A stretch of 64,000 nt of DNA from Vibrio methylphosphonaticus (GCF_023634655.1 NZ_JAMKMS010000003.1:186001-250000), one strand, 5' to 3'; positions 27,291 through 36,476 are shown, counted from the first letter of the stretch. A program made the numbers and translations. The notes: generated by a model from the sequence alone, not told the origin.

Positions 27291-27500
27291 ATGTCTAACA
27301 CAGTAACTGGTACCGTTAAGTGGTTCAACGAAACTAAAGGCTTTGGCTTCATTCAACAAGAGAATGGTCCAGACGTGTTCGCTCACTTCAGCAACATCAA
27401 AGCAGACGGTTTCCGCACTTTAGCTGAAGGCCAAAAGGTTGAGTTTAAAGTAACTCAAGGTCAAAAAGGCCCTCAAGCTGAAGAGATCATGCCAGTTTAA
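27291..27500 (+). CDS. CspA-family cold-shock protein
   Basis: 69 residues, one complete cold-shock domain. RNP1 is KGFGFIQ and RNP2 VFAHF (Ala where Val is usual). It starts [13 protein letters not shown], the family opening. It binds single-stranded RNA/DNA and melts secondary structure. Monocistronic with a strong terminator at 27528. Confidence 0.97.
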   Translation: MSNTVTGTVKWFNETKGFGFIQQENGPDVFAHFSNIKADGFRTLAEGQKVEFKVTQGQKGPQAEEIMPV

Positions 27501-27527
27501 TTACTGTTGATACTCCAGATACTATTA

Positions 27528-27552
27528 GCCAGCGAAAGCTGGCTATTTTTTT
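27528..27552 (+). terminator. Rho-independent terminator of the csp gene
   Basis: Stem agccagc / gctggct with a GAAA tetraloop followed by ATTTTTTT. Confidence 0.9.
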
Positions 27553-27647
27553 GCCACTCAGTCCATTAACTTGCCAATTCTGTACCAATTTGCCACTAAG
27601 CTACGTAAGATACCCTGTCTTCTCATTAATTGTGTTGTATTCCACCT

Positions 27648-28184
27648 ATGGCTATCAAACCGACCATCTACAAGTTCCGTGTTGCACTTACCGACATGAA
27701 TCGTGATTATTATGATTCACTTAACCTGACGGTAGCATTACATCCATCAGAAACTCATTTACGAATGATGGCACGCCTGATGGCATTTTGTTTGAATGCC
27801 TCACCCGAACTTCAGTTTACAAAAGGCCTATCCGATATCGAAGAACCGGATATTTGGCAAAAAACACTCGATGACCAAACCGAAATGTGGATTGAAATTG
27901 GTGAACCGGATGTAGAGCGCGTAAAAAAAGCGACACGCTTGTCGAAGGAAACCAAGGTTTATAGCTTCAATACAAAAAGTGACGTGTGGTGGAAACAAAA
28001 CCAAGGAAAGTTTGGTTACCTAAACGCCAGCGTATATCGCTTCAACAATGAATCCATTGAAGCCTTAACCGGTTTAGTCGCTCGCACCATGGACCTTTCC
28101 GTTATGATTACCGGTACGTCTTTATTTGTCGATGGAGACAAGGGTTCTGTGGAAGTTCTTGTTGAGGAACTTCAAGAGAAATGA
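27648..28184 (+). CDS. yaeQ: YaeQ family protein
   Basis: 178 residues from the ATG at 27648 (MAIKPTIYKF), the family start; an ATG 18 bp upstream is also in frame. Family landmarks are RDYYDSLNLTVALHPSETHL, GLSDIEEPDIW and WIEIGEPDVERVKKA, the last two lying in the PD-(D/E)XK nuclease-like fold. Length equals E. coli YaeQ (about 181). Biochemical role is not established. Its stop overlaps the next gene (ATGA). Confidence 0.92.
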   Translation: MAIKPTIYKFRVALTDMNRDYYDSLNLTVALHPSETHLRMMARLMAFCLNASPELQFTKGLSDIEEPDIWQKTLDDQTEMWIEIGEPDVERVKKATRLSKETKVYSFNTKSDVWWKQNQGKFGYLNASVYRFNNESIEALTGLVARTMDLSVMITGTSLFVDGDKGSVEVLVEELQEK

Positions 28185-28720
28185 CCCCACTAGAGACCCA
28201 TCTACGCAGTGTGAATGTCGAAAAAATCGCTGTCGTAGCCGCTCATTCCGCCCGCTTTTCTGAGCTATGTGCTCAGGAAAACGCGCTGTTTGAACGAGCA
28301 AAAGCCAACAAACCAGAAACGCCGATTCTTGGTATTGAGCTAGGGTTGTTTACGAAGTTACATGTTGAGTCTATTGCGTCACTAGAAGCCTATACTGATC
28401 AAATTCATGCCATGCAAAGTAGCTTTGAACATGAACTGGGTAAAGAACAGGCACAGATCTTTAGGCTACCAGCACTTAATGATCTAATTATGATTACCCA
28501 TGTGTGGCTGTATATACAGGGCTGTTTAGGTATGGACTACAGTTTGGCCAATGACCATGCCGAACAAACGAGCCTAGTGGTCACCAAGTTTAATCCGCAA
28601 GATGTCGATGAGCTACGCGTCACATTCACCAAGAGCTACTATCTTGGAGTGCGTTACTTTGAAGCAAACAAACCACCCGCAACCGGATGGAAGCGGTGGT
28701 TTGAAAAATGGTTTAATTGA
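28181..28720 (+). CDS. Hypothetical protein coupled to yaeQ
   Basis: 179 residues, soluble, mostly helical, no signal peptide. The start codon overlaps the yaeQ stop by 4 bp, so the two are co-translated. I recognise no domain; the C-terminus is basic and aromatic (GWKRWFEKWFN). No function can be proposed beyond association with yaeQ. Confidence 0.75.
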   Translation: MTPLETHLRSVNVEKIAVVAAHSARFSELCAQENALFERAKANKPETPILGIELGLFTKLHVESIASLEAYTDQIHAMQSSFEHELGKEQAQIFRLPALNDLIMITHVWLYIQGCLGMDYSLANDHAEQTSLVVTKFNPQDVDELRVTFTKSYYLGVRYFEANKPPATGWKRWFEKWFN

Positions 28721-28777
28721 TATTTAAACGAATTGATGCTTAAGCTAAGCGGCGATTAAGTCCGTTGAATATGGCAA

Positions 28778-28805
28778 GCAGACACCTAATGCATCAAGTG
28801 TCTGC
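28778..28805. terminator. Hairpin between convergent genes
   Basis: Perfect 8-bp stem gcagacac / gtgtctgc with a 12-nt loop in the gap between the hypothetical gene and hmp, which converge here. Confidence 0.5.
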
Positions 28806-28827
28806 GTACGCAATTCAAGTCACCGCA

Positions 28828-30024
28828 TTATAAGTAGGCATGGGGACCAAACACTTCATAGTGAACGTTGTCTCGAGACACACCTAACGCCTCTAACTGC
28901 TTCACAATACTCTCCATAAACACCACTGGACCGCAAATATAAAAGTCCCCGTCTGCCAGTGGCAGTGGGTTAGCGGTGTTAGCAAGGTCCATAAGTCCTT
29001 GATGAGCGCCCGCTTTACTCAGTTCATGAGTTGGCTGGTTGTACCATGTTTCAGTTGTCCAACCACTCCCCTCAACAACCGTCTCCGTTTCATCAAGAAA
29101 TGAATGCTGCTGTTGATTTTCACACGCATGTAGATAGGTTACTTTCTCCGCTTTTTTCGCTGTCGCTAGCTGTTGCAATATCGCTTGCATAGGCGTACAA
29201 CCCACCCCCGCAGAGATTAAAACAACGGGTGCTTGCTTTTCAACGTAAAAGAAATCCCCTGCTGGTGGCATGAGATTGACTTTATCGCCAACGTTCACTT
29301 CGTCATGCAAGTAATGTGAAACCAACCCTAGCTGAGAGCCCGCCCCTTCTTTTTTTACTGAAATACGGTAATTATTACTATTAGGCGCTTGAGATAAGGA
29401 GTACTGACGGATCTCAATGTTTTCGCTTTTCGACGGCGACACTTCAATACCGATATATTGACCCGCTTTATAGCCAATCACTGCCTGATTATCTTCTGGC
29501 GTCAGAACAAAGCTTGTCACCACTTCTGATTGCTTTATTTTATCGGAAACAATAAACGAACGAGCGCCAGCCCAACCGCCCTGAGCCACTTCGCTTTCAA
29601 GGTACAAAGCAGACTCACGATCAATAAATATCTGGGCTAAAAACAGATACGCCGCAGTCCACGCTTCTTCAACCTCAGTGGTAAATGCATCGGGTGCCAA
29701 TTCTCGCAGTGTTTCAATAAGATGCAGTCCAACAATTTGATAATGTTCGGCTTTAATGTTGAAGCTCGTATGTTTATGAGCAATACGTTCAACCGCAGAA
29801 CTTAACGCCGCTAAGTTTTCAATATTTTTTGCATAGGCCGCAATCGCTTCAAACAAGGCTACGCTTTGGCGCCCCGTCTTTTGATGCGTCATATTAAAGA
29901 TGTCTTTGAGTTCAGGGTTATGAGAGAACATTCTTTGATAAAAATGCTGAGTAAGCGCTGGACCCGCTGATTCTAGTAGTGGAATGGTGCTTTTAACGAT
30001 ATCAATGTGTTGATTAGTTAGCAT
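28828..30024 (-). CDS. hmp: Flavohaemoprotein Hmp, nitric oxide dioxygenase
   Basis: 398 residues (E. coli Hmp 396). An N-terminal globin domain (about 1-140) has the proximal His near IAHKHTSF. An FAD domain follows with RQYSLSQAP, then an NAD domain with VLISAGVGCTPMQA and the C-terminal EVFGPHAYL. It oxidises NO to nitrate with O2 and NAD(P)H in the cytoplasm. It is divergent from norR across 330 bp that hold a sigma-54 promoter and NorR-type sites, so it is a NO-induced NorR target. Confidence 0.97.
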   Translation of the reverse strand: MLTNQHIDIVKSTIPLLESAGPALTQHFYQRMFSHNPELKDIFNMTHQKTGRQSVALFEAIAAYAKNIENLAALSSAVERIAHKHTSFNIKAEHYQIVGLHLIETLRELAPDAFTTEVEEAWTAAYLFLAQIFIDRESALYLESEVAQGGWAGARSFIVSDKIKQSEVVTSFVLTPEDNQAVIGYKAGQYIGIEVSPSKSENIEIRQYSLSQAPNSNNYRISVKKEGAGSQLGLVSHYLHDEVNVGDKVNLMPPAGDFFYVEKQAPVVLISAGVGCTPMQAILQQLATAKKAEKVTYLHACENQQQHSFLDETETVVEGSGWTTETWYNQPTHELSKAGAHQGLMDLANTANPLPLADGDFYICGPVVFMESIVKQLEALGVSRDNVHYEVFGPHAYL

Positions 30025-30220
30025 ATGGACTCCCTTAAGACGATAATGACTTACTTTAAAATGGTTAACTAGATTGACTTTCTAAATTGGACTGAGTGCT
30101 CTACTTGATTCAAAATAGACATTGAGGCACCCGTACCGTTTATAATTATGTATGTCGCTGATTTACGAAGAGTATAAGTTGAGTCCTATACCGAGTTGTC
30201 GTCCAGCTTAGGACTTACAA

Positions 30221-30236
30221 AGCACATACTGTGCCA
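30221..30236 (-). promoter_or_regulatory. Sigma-54 promoter of hmp
   Basis: On the minus strand TGGCACAGTATGTGCT has GG and GC at the exact -24/-12 spacing of the sigma-54 consensus TGGCACG-N4-TTGCW. It would give an hmp leader of about 185 nt. Confidence 0.75.
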
Positions 30237-30291
30237 ACTCGCTCCCTCCCCGGCCTATAACGATAGTTATTACGATTTGCATTTAGATTAT

Positions 30292-30326
30292 GTCCAAATG
30301 ACCTCTTTTAAACAAGTCAATTAGAC
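30292..30326 (-). promoter_or_regulatory. NorR enhancer sites upstream of hmp
   Basis: Two GT-N7-AC motifs, GTCCAAATGAC (30292-30302) and GTCAATTAGAC (30316-30326), match the NorR core GT-N7-AC. They start 24 bp apart and lie 60-100 bp upstream of the sigma-54 promoter. A degenerate third copy may lie near 30265. Confidence 0.65.
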
Positions 30327-30366
30327 TCTATAATGCAATTAACACTCTTTCTAAGTGACGGTAACT

Positions 30367-31950
30367 ATGCAAGATTTTTCTCCATCCAATCTGGTCGAAT
30401 TGACGATAGGGCTTGCCAGTAGCAGCAATGACCAACAACGATTTGACACTCTGCTTAATACTATTCGAAAAACCATCCATTGTGATTCGGTCGCATTACT
30501 TTCTCAACAAGGTGACACCTTAGTTCCCCTTGCGATGCAAGGTTTGTCTCGCGACACGATGGGAAGAAGGTTTGTCATCGCCGAGCACCCACGGTTTTCA
30601 CAAATTTGCGCCGCCACTACACCGGTTATTTTTGATGCCGATAGTGACCTTCCAGACCCTTTTGATGGCTTACTTATTGATCATCATGGTGATTTACCGA
30701 TGCACTCTTGCATGGGGCTTCCGCTGATTTTCGGAGACAAAATGTTAGGCGCATTGACGCTAGACAGCTTGTCGACAAATGCATTTGACGATATCCCTAA
30801 ACGAAGCCTTGATGTTTTATCCGCCATTGCTGCCTCTACACTGAAAATGGCGATGACGTTTTCTCAACTGGAATACCAAGCGAAACAATCCAAACAGCTA
30901 CTTGAAGAGCTTAACGTCGAAGCGTGGGAAAGAGACGGTGGGGAAATGATTGGCAACAGTGCGCCGATGAAAGCTATGAAATCCGACATTGAAATAGTCG
31001 CTCCGTCAGACTTTAATATTCTCATCCATGGTGAAACAGGTGTCGGTAAAGAGCTTGTGGCGCGTACGCTTCATCACCAATCGACACGAAAACAAAACCC
31101 ATTGGTTTACGTTAACTGCGCCGCTATCCCTGAAAATCTTATCGAAAGCGAATTGTTTGGCCATGTTAAAGGTGCCTTCACTGGTGCAGACCAAAATCGT
31201 AAAGGCAAGTTTGCGCTAGCTGATGGCGGCACCCTTTTTCTTGACGAAATTGGCGAACTTCCACTCGCTGCGCAAAGTAAATTGTTGCGTGCATTACAAA
31301 ACAATGAAATTCAGCCAGTGGGTCGAGATGAAATTCAAAAAATAAATGTACGTATACTGGCTGCAACTAACCGGGAATTAAAAGAAGAAGTGGAACAAGG
31401 TAAGTTCCGCGCAGATTTGTATCACCGACTAACGGTATACCCGATTTCCGTTCCTCCCCTTCGAGATCGCAATGGCGACATTGAATTACTGACGGGTTTC
31501 TTCCTTGAACAGGCTCGACGTAAGCTAGGGATTTCACAGCTAAAACTAAGCCCGAACGTAAGCGCTTATCTAAATCGCTACAATTGGCCGGGCAATGTAC
31601 GCGAACTCGAGCATGTCATCAATCGTGCAACCCTAAAAGCAAAAGCACGCATGTTTGATAAAAAAGTAATTTCAGTGAGTATTGAAGACTGTGGACAATT
31701 TGACGACGAAGCGACTCCCACCGTCACTACTAGCCACACTCAGCCTCCTATCAGTATTAATACAAACAGTGGTTTACGAGAGGCAACAGAAGAGTTTCAG
31801 AGAAAGGTCATTTCGGATGCGCTGATTCAAGCCGATTATAATTGGGCACAAGCCAGTCGAGTGCTTAAGACTGATCGCGCGAACCTAATACGGCTTGCGA
31901 AGCGACTCGGCATTACCGTTTCTAAAAACCCTCAAATCAGTCGCTTATAG
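30367..31950 (+). CDS. norR: NO-responsive sigma-54 activator NorR
   Basis: 527 residues from ATG 30367 (GTG at 30355 is an alternative start). An N-terminal GAF domain (about 1-170), which in NorR holds the mononuclear non-haem iron that senses NO, aligns well with E. coli NorR (DPFDGLLIDHHGDLPMHSC, GALTLDSL). The central AAA+ domain has GETGVGKE (Walker A), GAFTGA and GTLFLDEIGEL (Walker B), and the C-terminus a Fis-type helix-turn-helix. It activates the divergent hmp gene. Confidence 0.95.
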   Translation: MQDFSPSNLVELTIGLASSSNDQQRFDTLLNTIRKTIHCDSVALLSQQGDTLVPLAMQGLSRDTMGRRFVIAEHPRFSQICAATTPVIFDADSDLPDPFDGLLIDHHGDLPMHSCMGLPLIFGDKMLGALTLDSLSTNAFDDIPKRSLDVLSAIAASTLKMAMTFSQLEYQAKQSKQLLEELNVEAWERDGGEMIGNSAPMKAMKSDIEIVAPSDFNILIHGETGVGKELVARTLHHQSTRKQNPLVYVNCAAIPENLIESELFGHVKGAFTGADQNRKGKFALADGGTLFLDEIGELPLAAQSKLLRALQNNEIQPVGRDEIQKINVRILAATNRELKEEVEQGKFRADLYHRLTVYPISVPPLRDRNGDIELLTGFFLEQARRKLGISQLKLSPNVSAYLNRYNWPGNVRELEHVINRATLKAKARMFDKKVISVSIEDCGQFDDEATPTVTTSHTQPPISINTNSGLREATEEFQRKVISDALIQADYNWAQASRVLKTDRANLIRLAKRLGITVSKNPQISRL

Positions 31951-32052
31951 CGTTAATCGACACAACACACTTACAGGGAATGGCCTAAGTCATTTCCCTT
32001 TCTCAACTCTGGCATCACCCGACTAGGGCAAATAGAATGGACAAGCAGAAAC

Positions 32053-32406
32053 ATGAATATGAACACCCCACCAAGACCTATTAATAGCCATAAAGCCTAC
32101 CACGCTCATGTTTATTTCGACCAAGCCACTCTGCCGTTTGCTTCTCGCCTATGCCATGCTGCCGGTAAAAAATTCGGTCTAGAAATAGGGCGAGTTAACC
32201 AAAAAACCGTTGGACCCCATACCAAGTGGAGCTGTCAAATTTTATTCAGCGATCAATCATTCGATCTGTTGGTGCCTTGGTTAGATGCGCACAGAGATGG
32301 GTTAAGCGTACTCATTCATGCTGACACTGGTGACGACATCAAAGATCATACAACCTTTGCTTATTGGTTGGGGGATGCAGTGGCGTTAAACTTTGACGCC
32401 TTTTAG
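32053..32406 (+). CDS. DOPA 4,5-dioxygenase family protein
   Basis: 117 residues. It has the HAHVYFD start, IGRVNQKTVGPHTKWSCQI and LIHADTGDDIKDHTTFAYWLG, the conserved His-rich pattern of this small family named after a fungal DOPA ring-cleaving enzyme. Bacterial members are mostly uncharacterised, so the substrate is unknown. It appears to be a single gene after norR. Confidence 0.8.
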   Translation: MNMNTPPRPINSHKAYHAHVYFDQATLPFASRLCHAAGKKFGLEIGRVNQKTVGPHTKWSCQILFSDQSFDLLVPWLDAHRDGLSVLIHADTGDDIKDHTTFAYWLGDAVALNFDAF

Positions 32407-32513
32407 CCTTACGTTCATCAGAGATCAATTAGACCATAACAATATCGAACTGTTATAGCGGTATCACGAAGGCTTAGTGTCAAAGTAAATTGACTTAAGG
32501 TGGATAAGTTCAA

Positions 32514-32534
32514 GGTATCAGGTATCAGGTATCA
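32514..32534. repeat. Three tandem copies of ggtatca
   Basis: A 7-bp unit repeated three times exactly in the gap between the dioxygenase-like gene and the glutaredoxin gene; gatatca follows at 32544 as a diverged copy. It may vary in copy number between strains. Confidence 0.7.
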
Positions 32535-32642
32535 GGATAATTTGATATCAAGGTCATAGGTGATAACAGTAAAGAGATGTCTGAAGCGTAAATAAAATGT
32601 TAACATCGCCCCACAATAAAAAACCGCTCAACAAAGGTCGTT

Positions 32643-33002
32643 ATGAAAGTCATTCGTATTGTTCTTGGAAAAATTATTTTGGTGCTCAATTTTGTGTTTT
32701 CCCCTCGCGGTGTTAAACGCACAAGCGAAGCTCAGCAGCAAGCCAACGAAAAAGCTAAAGCACTGTCGCTTTATCAATTTGAAGCTTGCCCTTTTTGTGT
32801 CAAAGTTCGCCGTGAAATGAAGCGACAGTCTGTCAACATTGAGCTCAAAGACGCCAAAAATGACAATGTAGCACGCGAGCAACTACTAGAAGGTGGTGGC
32901 CGTGTTAAAGTTCCTTGCCTGAAAATTGAAAAAGATGGACAAGTTGAGTGGATGTACGAGTCATCAGATATCGTGTCCTACTTGCAAAAAGAATTCGCGT
33001 AA
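32643..33002 (+). CDS. Membrane-anchored glutaredoxin-like protein
   Basis: 119 residues. A hydrophobic N-terminal helix (about 4-20) and a polar linker precede a glutaredoxin fold with the active-site CPFC (EACPFCVKVRREM), the cis-Pro segment RVKVPCLKIE and a C-terminal helix (SSDIVSYLQKEF). The thioredoxin-like domain should face the cytoplasm if the anchor is N-in/C-in or the periplasm if it spans once; this is unresolved. It probably reduces disulfides or glutathione adducts. AGG-containing RBS just upstream. Confidence 0.85.
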   Translation: MKVIRIVLGKIILVLNFVFSPRGVKRTSEAQQQANEKAKALSLYQFEACPFCVKVRREMKRQSVNIELKDAKNDNVAREQLLEGGGRVKVPCLKIEKDGQVEWMYESSDIVSYLQKEFA

Positions 33003-33023
33003 CGCCCCTTAGAATGTGTCCAT

Positions 33024-33076
33024 AGAGTTATTAATACTGATTTGTGTCTTAGCATTACCCAGCCATTAATAACTCT
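33024..33076. terminator. Inverted repeat between convergent genes
   Basis: Perfect 12-bp arms agagttattaat / attaataactct with a 29-nt loop, centred between the glutaredoxin and GATase genes that converge here. AT-rich, so a weak bidirectional terminator at best. Confidence 0.45.
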
Positions 33077-33100
33077 AGTCCTTCGACTTCGCCACAACAA

Positions 33101-33847
33101 TCATTGCGTCGTCATCTCATCAAGAGGATCTGCAAGACGCTTTTGACTTCCTAGCACAAAGAACGCGTCTATCCAGTGCAGAATAAGCACCGAATCTTGC
33201 GGCTTATCAATTTGATTAAACGCGTCTTTATAATGCTCAGGTGAGACAAGATGTTTACGCTGTTCCAGTACTTTTGTCGTGAATTCAGCGCTAAATTCCG
33301 GATGCCCTTGCACCGTTAATACATGATTATCTTTTACCAACATAAAATTAGGGCAAAATTCATTGCTGGCAATCACTCGAACCCCTCTCGGAACAATCGT
33401 GACTTGATCTTGATGGCTCACCAGCAAACGAATAGTATCCATCGATAAATTCATCCACTTCTTTTGGGCAGTGACAAACACTTCATAGCTACCCAACCCC
33501 CAGCCTTTGGGTGACTTTTCTACCGTTCCCCCTAGCGCTCTCGCAATCACTTGATGACCAAAACAAATACCGACTAAAGGCTTGCGTCTGGCTTCGCAAG
33601 CACGGATCCAATCCATCAGGTTGTGAATCCATTCGCAATCATCATAAGCGTTATGCACACTGCCACTCACAATAAAGCCATGGCACTCGTCAAAGCTGGG
33701 CAACTCCCCATCCAGCACATTGAAATTTACAAACTCAAATGCATGGTTTACTTCGCTTAATGATGCCTTAATCATATCGAAATATTGCCCATGTTCACTC
33801 GAAAGCGCCTGATCTACGTAGCCACACGTTAAAATCCCTATTTTCAT
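33101..33847 (-). CDS. Class I glutamine amidotransferase-like protein
   Basis: 248 residues from ATG 33847, preceded by AGGTGG; a longer start at 33919 is rejected for lack of an RBS and family extension. The nucleophile elbow is GICFGHQVIARALGG (Cys) and the His-Glu pair lies in LTVQGHPEFS, so the triad is complete. VSGSVHNAYDD forms the oxyanion strand. It is a stand-alone GATase1 of the GMP-synthase-like/YfeJ type; the amide acceptor is unknown. Confidence 0.85.
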   Translation of the reverse strand: MKIGILTCGYVDQALSSEHGQYFDMIKASLSEVNHAFEFVNFNVLDGELPSFDECHGFIVSGSVHNAYDDCEWIHNLMDWIRACEARRKPLVGICFGHQVIARALGGTVEKSPKGWGLGSYEVFVTAQKKWMNLSMDTIRLLVSHQDQVTIVPRGVRVIASNEFCPNFMLVKDNHVLTVQGHPEFSAEFTTKVLEQRKHLVSPEHYKDAFNQIDKPQDSVLILHWIDAFFVLGSQKRLADPLDEMTTQ

Positions 33848-34154
33848 TTGCCACCTTTCTTGTTGCCCACGGTAATGCTGTCTCTTCACGATCTCTTTGA
33901 TACACTCAGACTGTCCCATATCAATCTATTTGTAGAATTACTCTATTTTTCAGTATCTTCGTTAACGTGTTCTGCCCTATAGTTTGAGTATAGGTGTGAT
34001 TTCTATCAATGCCATTGGAGATGACACCCGCTTGAAAAAATATTGCGATTGCAGGTAGACGGCAATCCACCAATAAAAGGTGCGAACGCTTTTATGACTC
34101 TTGCTCAGTTCTTGCTAGAATGCGCTCAGATTTCATTAGAGTAGAACTCATACC

Positions 34155-35282
34155 ATGTACCAATTAACTTTCTCGCTCCAAGAGTTTCTTTCCACTTACT
34201 GGCAGAAGAAACCCACCATCATTAAAGGTGGCTTCGCTCACTTTCAAGATCCACTATCGCCAGAAGAACTCGCCGGATTGACCATGGAAGAGGAAGTCGA
34301 CTCTCGCTTCGTTTCCAATCTTAATGACGAGTGGCAAGCCGAACATGGCCCATTTGATGAAAATAAATTTTCGTCATTGGCAGAGACTAATTGGTCCTTC
34401 ATCGTCCAAGCGGCTAACCACTGGCATGAAGGTGCAGCACAGCTTGTCACGCCTTTTAAAGCGATGCCACAATGGTTATTCGATGATCTGATGATTAGCT
34501 ACTCGGTTAAAGATGGCGGTGTAGGCCCTCATATTGACCAATATGACGTGTTCATTATCCAAGGTATGGGTAAACGTCACTGGCGCGTTGGCGCAAAAGA
34601 CATAGGTCAATATAAAGAAACCTGCCGTCACGAAGCACTACGTCAAATTGAATCCTTTGATGCTGAAATTGACCAAATCTTGGAGCCTGGCGATATTCTC
34701 TATATTCCACCTGGCTTTCCTCACGATGGCTACGCACTCGAACCTTCAATGAGCTACTCCGTTGGGTTCCGTTCACCAAAAGAACAAGAATTAGTGAGTA
34801 ACTTTGCCGACTACATCCTTGCGAATGACTACGGCGACGTGCACATGCACAAACCTGATCTAACCACACAGGACAACTATGGGGCCATTACAGCTTGTGA
34901 TCTCGCATCACTGACCGAGATGCTCAAGTCGAAACTCGATGACCCGCTGCTTATGAAAGATTTTATGGCTACAATGCTCAGCCAGTCTCGTCATCATTTG
35001 AATATCATTGCGCCAGAGCCTAAATGGACGCAAGAAGAATTGGCGCAACATTTAAGTAATTCGGGTGAGTTGACCAAAGTCGCGGGTTTACGCGCCCTGC
35101 ATCATGAAGATGAACCTTCGATGCTGTATGTGAATGGTGAAATGCTCAAGGTGCCAGAAGAACTAGCACCTCTCATTATGGCATTGTGCCACAATACAAC
35201 GATTCAGCTTCCAGCACCTTCCACTAGCGCTGTGTCTTTACTCACCGAGCTTGTCAATAAGGGATATTGGTATGCCGAGTAG
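34155..35282 (+). CDS. roxA: Ribosomal protein uL16 arginine hydroxylase RoxA (YcfD)
   Basis: 375 residues (E. coli 373). JmjC-type 2-oxoglutarate oxygenase with iron ligands in GPHIDQYDVF (His126, Asp128) and a later His in PPGFPHDGYALE. KRHWRVG follows the first ligands. The C-terminal part holds the dimerisation and winged-helix regions of the YcfD/ROX family. It hydroxylates an arginine of uL16 in E. coli. It ends 8 bp from the convergent small membrane-protein gene. Confidence 0.95.
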   Translation: MYQLTFSLQEFLSTYWQKKPTIIKGGFAHFQDPLSPEELAGLTMEEEVDSRFVSNLNDEWQAEHGPFDENKFSSLAETNWSFIVQAANHWHEGAAQLVTPFKAMPQWLFDDLMISYSVKDGGVGPHIDQYDVFIIQGMGKRHWRVGAKDIGQYKETCRHEALRQIESFDAEIDQILEPGDILYIPPGFPHDGYALEPSMSYSVGFRSPKEQELVSNFADYILANDYGDVHMHKPDLTTQDNYGAITACDLASLTEMLKSKLDDPLLMKDFMATMLSQSRHHLNIIAPEPKWTQEELAQHLSNSGELTKVAGLRALHHEDEPSMLYVNGEMLKVPEELAPLIMALCHNTTIQLPAPSTSAVSLLTELVNKGYWYAE

Positions 35283-35289
35283 CGTTTAG

Positions 35290-35517
35290 CTATCGGACTT
35301 CAAGGCCCAGGTTGTACTGAGCAAGGCAGCGTCCAACATAACTTACCTTCAATAGGGCCGCGATCAGTATTGTACTGATATGTGCAAAAACCTGAGTTGG
35401 AAGCGAAAAGTGATGTGCCATTGGATAAGCAATAATGATACTGAGCAGCATCAAAAGTAACGTCGTGAATAAAGTTACATTAGAAATGAAAAGTACTGTT
35501 TGAAATTGTTGTTTCAT
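35290..35517 (-). CDS. Small two-helix membrane protein with Fur-type box
   Basis: 75 residues from ATG 35517, supported by GAGGT 8 nt upstream; a longer in-frame start at 35556 would cut into the Fur box. Two hydrophobic helices (about 8-33 and 43-62) and a short polar tail are visible. No recognised family. A near-perfect Fur palindrome at 35533-35570 overlaps its promoter region, so it should be repressed by Fur and iron and used in iron-limited cells. Confidence 0.75.
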   Translation of the reverse strand: MKQQFQTVLFISNVTLFTTLLLMLLSIIIAYPMAHHFSLPTQVFAHISTILIAALLKVSYVGRCLAQYNLGLEVR

Positions 35518-35532
35518 ATTGACCTCACGATC

Positions 35533-35570
35533 ATGATAGTTGCTAATGATTATCATTAAGCAACTATCAT
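35533..35570. promoter_or_regulatory. Fur box inside a 38-bp palindrome
   Basis: The core GCTAATGATTATCATTAAG matches the 19-bp Fur consensus at 15 positions. It is flanked by perfect 12-bp arms atgatagttgct / agcaactatcat, making an unusually long palindrome. Confidence 0.85.
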
Positions 35571-35769
35571 TCCAACTTTTGAAACCCTAGTATTAACGTT
35601 ATTTAATCTAATTATTGGATATAATTCATGTCTAAATGACTCACTACGAATTAAGTCATTTAGACATCATGATGTCACATATGGATTAGTGCTAATGAAC
35701 AGTCGTCATGCGACTTTATACGCTGACTCTAATAGTCGGGTACTATTAGACCATGTTAATCTGTCGTGA

Positions 35770-36240
35770 ATATTTTTTAGAACCATGACAGGCAGCTCAC
35801 GAGAGGATTCACCTCCTGAGTCTGAGGATTCGAACTCTATCTCCCAACGTTTTAATCTTTGGGCGAAGAAGGGTGTTTTAAGAGTTCGTGTTAATCAGTT
35901 ATCCAGTATCGCTGACTTGAAAGTGGCGCTCTCAGGTGCTTCTACTGTTCGAGACATCAACATCATTAAGGCTCGGCCAAGGAAAGCTCTGAACAAATAG
36001 GAAAAAGCCGTAGAAGGAATTCCACAAAAATTCTATTTCCAACGGGTAGTAATGGTTTGCCCATTTACGTTGATTTATCAGAAGATCCGCGGTGTGACAC
36101 TTTGTATTCGAAAGTTTCGTCGAACAACTCGATGAACCGAATACCTTCGTCAGTGATAATGGGTATGACAGCGAACCTTTATGTTGTTTGTTGTTTGTTG
36201 TTCATGAGCATGGCGAGAAACGGTAATTGCCGCGCGTAAT
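35770..36240 (+). pseudogene. Decayed IS5/IS427-type transposase
   Basis: Three frames together recover the order of an IS5-family (IS427-like) transposase. GSSREDSPPESEDSNSI (degenerate GxPWRDLPxxFGxWNS) runs into SQRFNLWAKKGVL and ASTVRDINII (35785-36000). Then NGLPIYVDLSEDPRCDTLY appears in another frame (36055-36115), and FESFVEQLDEPNTFVSDNGYDSEPL in a third (36106-36180). There are in-frame stops and at least two shifts, and no element ends were found. Clearly dead. Confidence 0.7.
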
Positions 36241-36476
36241 TATGGGTAAAATAGAAACAGAAGAAGTATGGGAAGGTGCTTATATAAGTTCAGGCATTAA
36301 GTCGAATTTTTTCGCTAAAACTAAGCATTATTAAGCAATTTTAGACATATACAGTAAGGTAACGTGAAAATATGCCAGCGTGTTATCGCTGGCATTTATA
36401 TTAATTTGGCTTGCCGATCTGTACCTGAACATGAAGTATATAGTTACGCTCACATATCCTAGTAAGTATTCTTACA
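36241..36476. terminator. Intergenic stretch with hairpin at 36372-36395
   Basis: The stem atgccagcg / cgctggcat with a 6-nt loop (36372-36395) lies 80 bp past the stop of the binding-lipoprotein gene on the minus strand and beyond the transposase relic. No strong T-run on either side. Nothing else recognised here. Confidence 0.5.

Noticed and set aside
32514..32534. Short tandem repeats as a CRISPR
   Set aside because: 7-bp units without spacers; a simple tandem repeat.
35825..35839. Minus-strand GTTCGAATCC resembling a tRNA T-arm
   Set aside because: No acceptor, anticodon or D arm around it, and the stretch is explained by the decayed transposase.
36057..36239. Separate small gene starting MPIYVDLSEDP
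   Set aside because: It is the middle segment of the frameshifted transposase relic, not an independent gene.
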